From: an uncultured Lachnospiraceae bacterium
GTDB taxonomy: Bacteria; Bacillota; Clostridia; Lachnospirales; Lachnospiraceae
DNA: 7,233 nt
Assembly: GCA_949346185.1 (NCBI GenBank)
Contig: CASGVX010000107.1
Coordinates: 1 to 7,233 of the forward strand
Direction of reading: 5' to 3'
This document shows, in pieces, positions 5,919 through 7,233 of this stretch. The translations under genes and the position numbers were made by a program. Every line of letters begins with the position of its first letter. Positions within the stretch are counted from its first letter, which is position 1. Below the pieces are notes generated by a model. It searched no databases. It had not been told where the DNA came from and saw only the letters and a program-made list of their open reading frames with translations.

Positions 5919-6734
5919 TCACGATTGCGCTTTTACAATATCCATCGTAACCTCTTCAACTTTTTTCCGGTTTTCCTCATATTTCTCCCCGTTCCATGCA
6001 CCAATCTCCAACTCTGCACTGCGAATCTTTTCAAATTCTTCTTGAAGAATCCGCTCTGCCATGTCATAATCCATTTCTTTTTCCATAGAAAAAAAACTCC
6101 TAGATAATATGACGCGCTCAGACCCTAATCTTCCGTGTTCCCCTAGCACCATCTCAGCCGGCAGAGCCCCTTGTCCAATCTTTGCCACTCCTCCAAAACC
6201 GTAAGGTATCTGATATTTGCTAAACACATCCACCAATCTATCAACCGTGCCATCGGCTAATACTTGAAACATAAATGAATAGCCATAGGCTAAAGATAGG
6301 TCATTTAACCCCACATGAACCTCATCAAAATACCCCCCCTTTACCAAAGCCTCCGCTTCCCTCTGGGCTTCTTTTGTCTCCAATAGCAATATTGTCGGAA
6401 CTCTCCCTTCCACGATTTCACTAAAGGCTTCCGCCTGACTCTCACTTTTTAACATAGGAACCATAAGCATATCCGCTCCCGCATCTATCGCTCTTCGGAT
6501 TTCCATTTCCGAATCGTCATCCATAGGATTTATCCGAACCTGCAATTTTGCATTTTTTAACACCTTTTTTACTTGGAGAATGTCTTCAATTTTATGTTTA
6601 GACTTGACCGAATCCATATTTTTCTGCCGAAGTTCTTTTCCTTTCCACTCCAAATCAATCCATACCCGCTCTATTCCTATTCTGTCACAAATTTCAGCCA
6701 GACGGGGATCTTTGGTAATATACATATGTTCCAT
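5919..6734 (-). CDS. HpcH/HpaI aldolase/citrate lyase family protein
   Basis: This 271-residue cytoplasmic protein has the TIM-barrel pattern of the HpcH/HpaI family, which splits or joins a 2-keto acid (often pyruvate) and an aldehyde with a divalent metal. Visible motifs are WIDLEWKGKELRQ (residues 25-37), VRINP with Arg67, AGADMLMVPM (85-94), LLLET with Glu119 and VGLNDLSLAYG with Asp145. Glu119 and Asp145 match the metal ligands, and Arg67 the substrate-binding Arg. The family's usual I-D-x-E-H has Trp30 in place of the His, so the chemistry may differ from HpaI. The start at 6734 is chosen because GGAGG (6745-6741) sits 6 nt upstream. The open frame runs back to 6995 but overlaps the aminotransferase and has no family character there. 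It lies between the aminotransferase and the decarboxylase, so keto-acid to amino-acid chemistry is a reasonable inference. A G7 run at 6333-6339 is currently in frame. Confidence 0.85.
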   Translation of the reverse strand: MEHMYITKDPRLAEICDRIGIERVWIDLEWKGKELRQKNMDSVKSKHKIEDILQVKKVLKNAKLQVRINPMDDDSEMEIRRAIDAGADMLMVPMLKSESQAEAFSEIVEGRVPTILLLETKEAQREAEALVKGGYFDEVHVGLNDLSLAYGYSFMFQVLADGTVDRLVDVFSKYQIPYGFGGVAKIGQGALPAEMVLGEHGRLGSERVILSRSFFSMEKEMDYDMAERILQEEFEKIRSAELEIGAWNGEKYEENRKKVEEVTMDIVKAQS

Positions 6735-6740
6735 AATTGT

Positions 6741-6745
6741 CCTCC
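6741..6745 (-). promoter_or_regulatory. Ribosome binding site of the aldolase gene
   Basis: GGAGG on the coding strand, 6 nt before the ATG at 6734-6732. It fixes the start of the aldolase and argues against the longer open frame that reaches back to 6995 inside the aminotransferase gene. Confidence 0.8.
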
Positions 6746-6829
6746 ATTCCCACTCAGCCCTCAGGATCAAAACAAAAGAGGTCACTTGGCACAAGCACGA
6801 ATCTGCATAACGAATGCCGTATGCATCTT

Positions 6830-7233
6830 TTATCCGTAAACCGGTGTCAGCCATCCATCGCCAATTCCTATACGCCCTAAAGCAGCATCTAGATATGTCT
6901 GATGAATCTTTCTCGTAATTCCCCCCACTGTTCCGTCTCCAACCAGATACGCATCTATCACTAGGATAGGCGTCACCTCTGCCGCCGAGCCACACAAGAA
7001 CGCTTCATCGCAAATGTACAGTTCCGTCCTATCAATATCACGAATTTCTATCGGTAAATGAAGGACTTCTTTGACCAGAGTAAGTATTGTATCTCTGGTG
7101 ATGCTCTCCAATATAGAAGCTGTAATCGGAGGGGTAACCAGCACCCCATCCCGCACGATAAAAATGCACGAGCCTGGTCCCTCTGCAATCTTCCCCTGCC
7201 TATTCATAAAAATAGCAGAATCATAACCGCCGT
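6830..7233 (-). CDS. Class IV PLP-dependent aminotransferase (branched-chain/D-amino-acid type), C-terminal part
   Basis: The gene is cut by the window edge; 133 C-terminal residues are visible, with the reading frame starting at 7231 and a TAA stop at 6832-6830. The family swaps an amino group between an amino acid and a 2-keto acid in the cytoplasm. The visible part reads GGYDSAIF, then EGPGSCIFIV, LVTPP, ILESITRD and CDEAFLCGSAAEVTPI, the typical order of the IlvE/D-amino-acid transaminase C-terminal domain. The Glu of EGPGSC should be the one that contacts the PLP ring nitrogen. The Schiff-base Lys lies in the missing half. The class IV signature is followed except that its usual small residue is Pro and its Asn is Cys. 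It lies 95 nt before the aldolase on the same strand, so a specialised role in this cluster is more likely than housekeeping valine/leucine synthesis, but a true IlvE cannot be excluded. The family call is secure; the substrate is unknown. Confidence 0.88.
   Translation of the reverse strand, partial: GGYDSAIFMNRQGKIAEGPGSCIFIVRDGVLVTPPITASILESITRDTILTLVKEVLHLPIEIRDIDRTELYICDEAFLCGSAAEVTPILVIDAYLVGDGTVGGITRKIHQTYLDAALGRIGIGDGWLTPVYG

Noticed and set aside
6735..6995. Upstream extension of the aldolase open frame.
   Set aside because: It overlaps the aminotransferase gene in another frame, is rich in Trp, Cys and Arg with no family resemblance, and the GGAGG site fixes the start at 6734.
1..7233. 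CRISPR arrays, tRNA/rRNA genes, insertion sequences, attachment sites.
   Set aside because: I saw no regularly spaced repeats, cloverleaf sequences, transposase-like protein or long terminal inverted repeats.

Overview
All genes in this window lie on the minus strand and read from high to low coordinates. The strong GGAG-type ribosome binding sites, moderate G+C and gene style suggest a Gram-positive, probably clostridial (Lachnospiraceae-like) bacterium. This is inferred from style only; no marker gene is present. The content is part of a surface-polysaccharide or glycan biosynthesis locus: a Wzx-type flippase, a membrane acyltransferase and a sugar-nucleotide epimerase/dehydratase. With them sits an unusual set of small-molecule enzymes: a class IV aminotransferase, an HpcH/HpaI-type aldolase, a fold-type III PLP decarboxylase and a Rossmann-fold dehydrogenase-like protein. 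No glycosyltransferase or polymerase is visible, so the locus must extend beyond one or both edges.

Layout in transcription order: 7233-6830, C-terminal part of a branched-chain/D-amino-acid-type aminotransferase, cut by the window edge; 6734-5919, aldolase; 5882-4668, decarboxylase; a 158-nt gap; 4509-3453, acyltransferase-3 gene broken by a G11 tract (plus-strand C11, 4075-4085); 3460-2174, flippase, whose start overlaps the acyltransferase stop by 8 nt; a 199-nt gap with a good promoter and a perfect 14-bp palindrome; 1974-970, epimerase/dehydratase; 905-33, Rossmann-fold protein, possibly frameshifted at its 3' end.

Working model (inference): aldolase, aminotransferase and decarboxylase make or trim an amino- or keto-acid-derived building block, the Rossmann protein reduces or condenses it, the epimerase/dehydratase makes the sugar nucleotide, the acyltransferase decorates the glycan and the flippase exports the lipid-linked unit. 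The most notable feature is the G11 tract. The two halves of the acyltransferase are one nucleotide out of frame. Loss of one G (or gain of two) restores a 351-residue protein of normal family size. That is the signature of a phase-variable contingency gene caught OFF, although a homopolymer sequencing error or simple decay cannot be excluded here.
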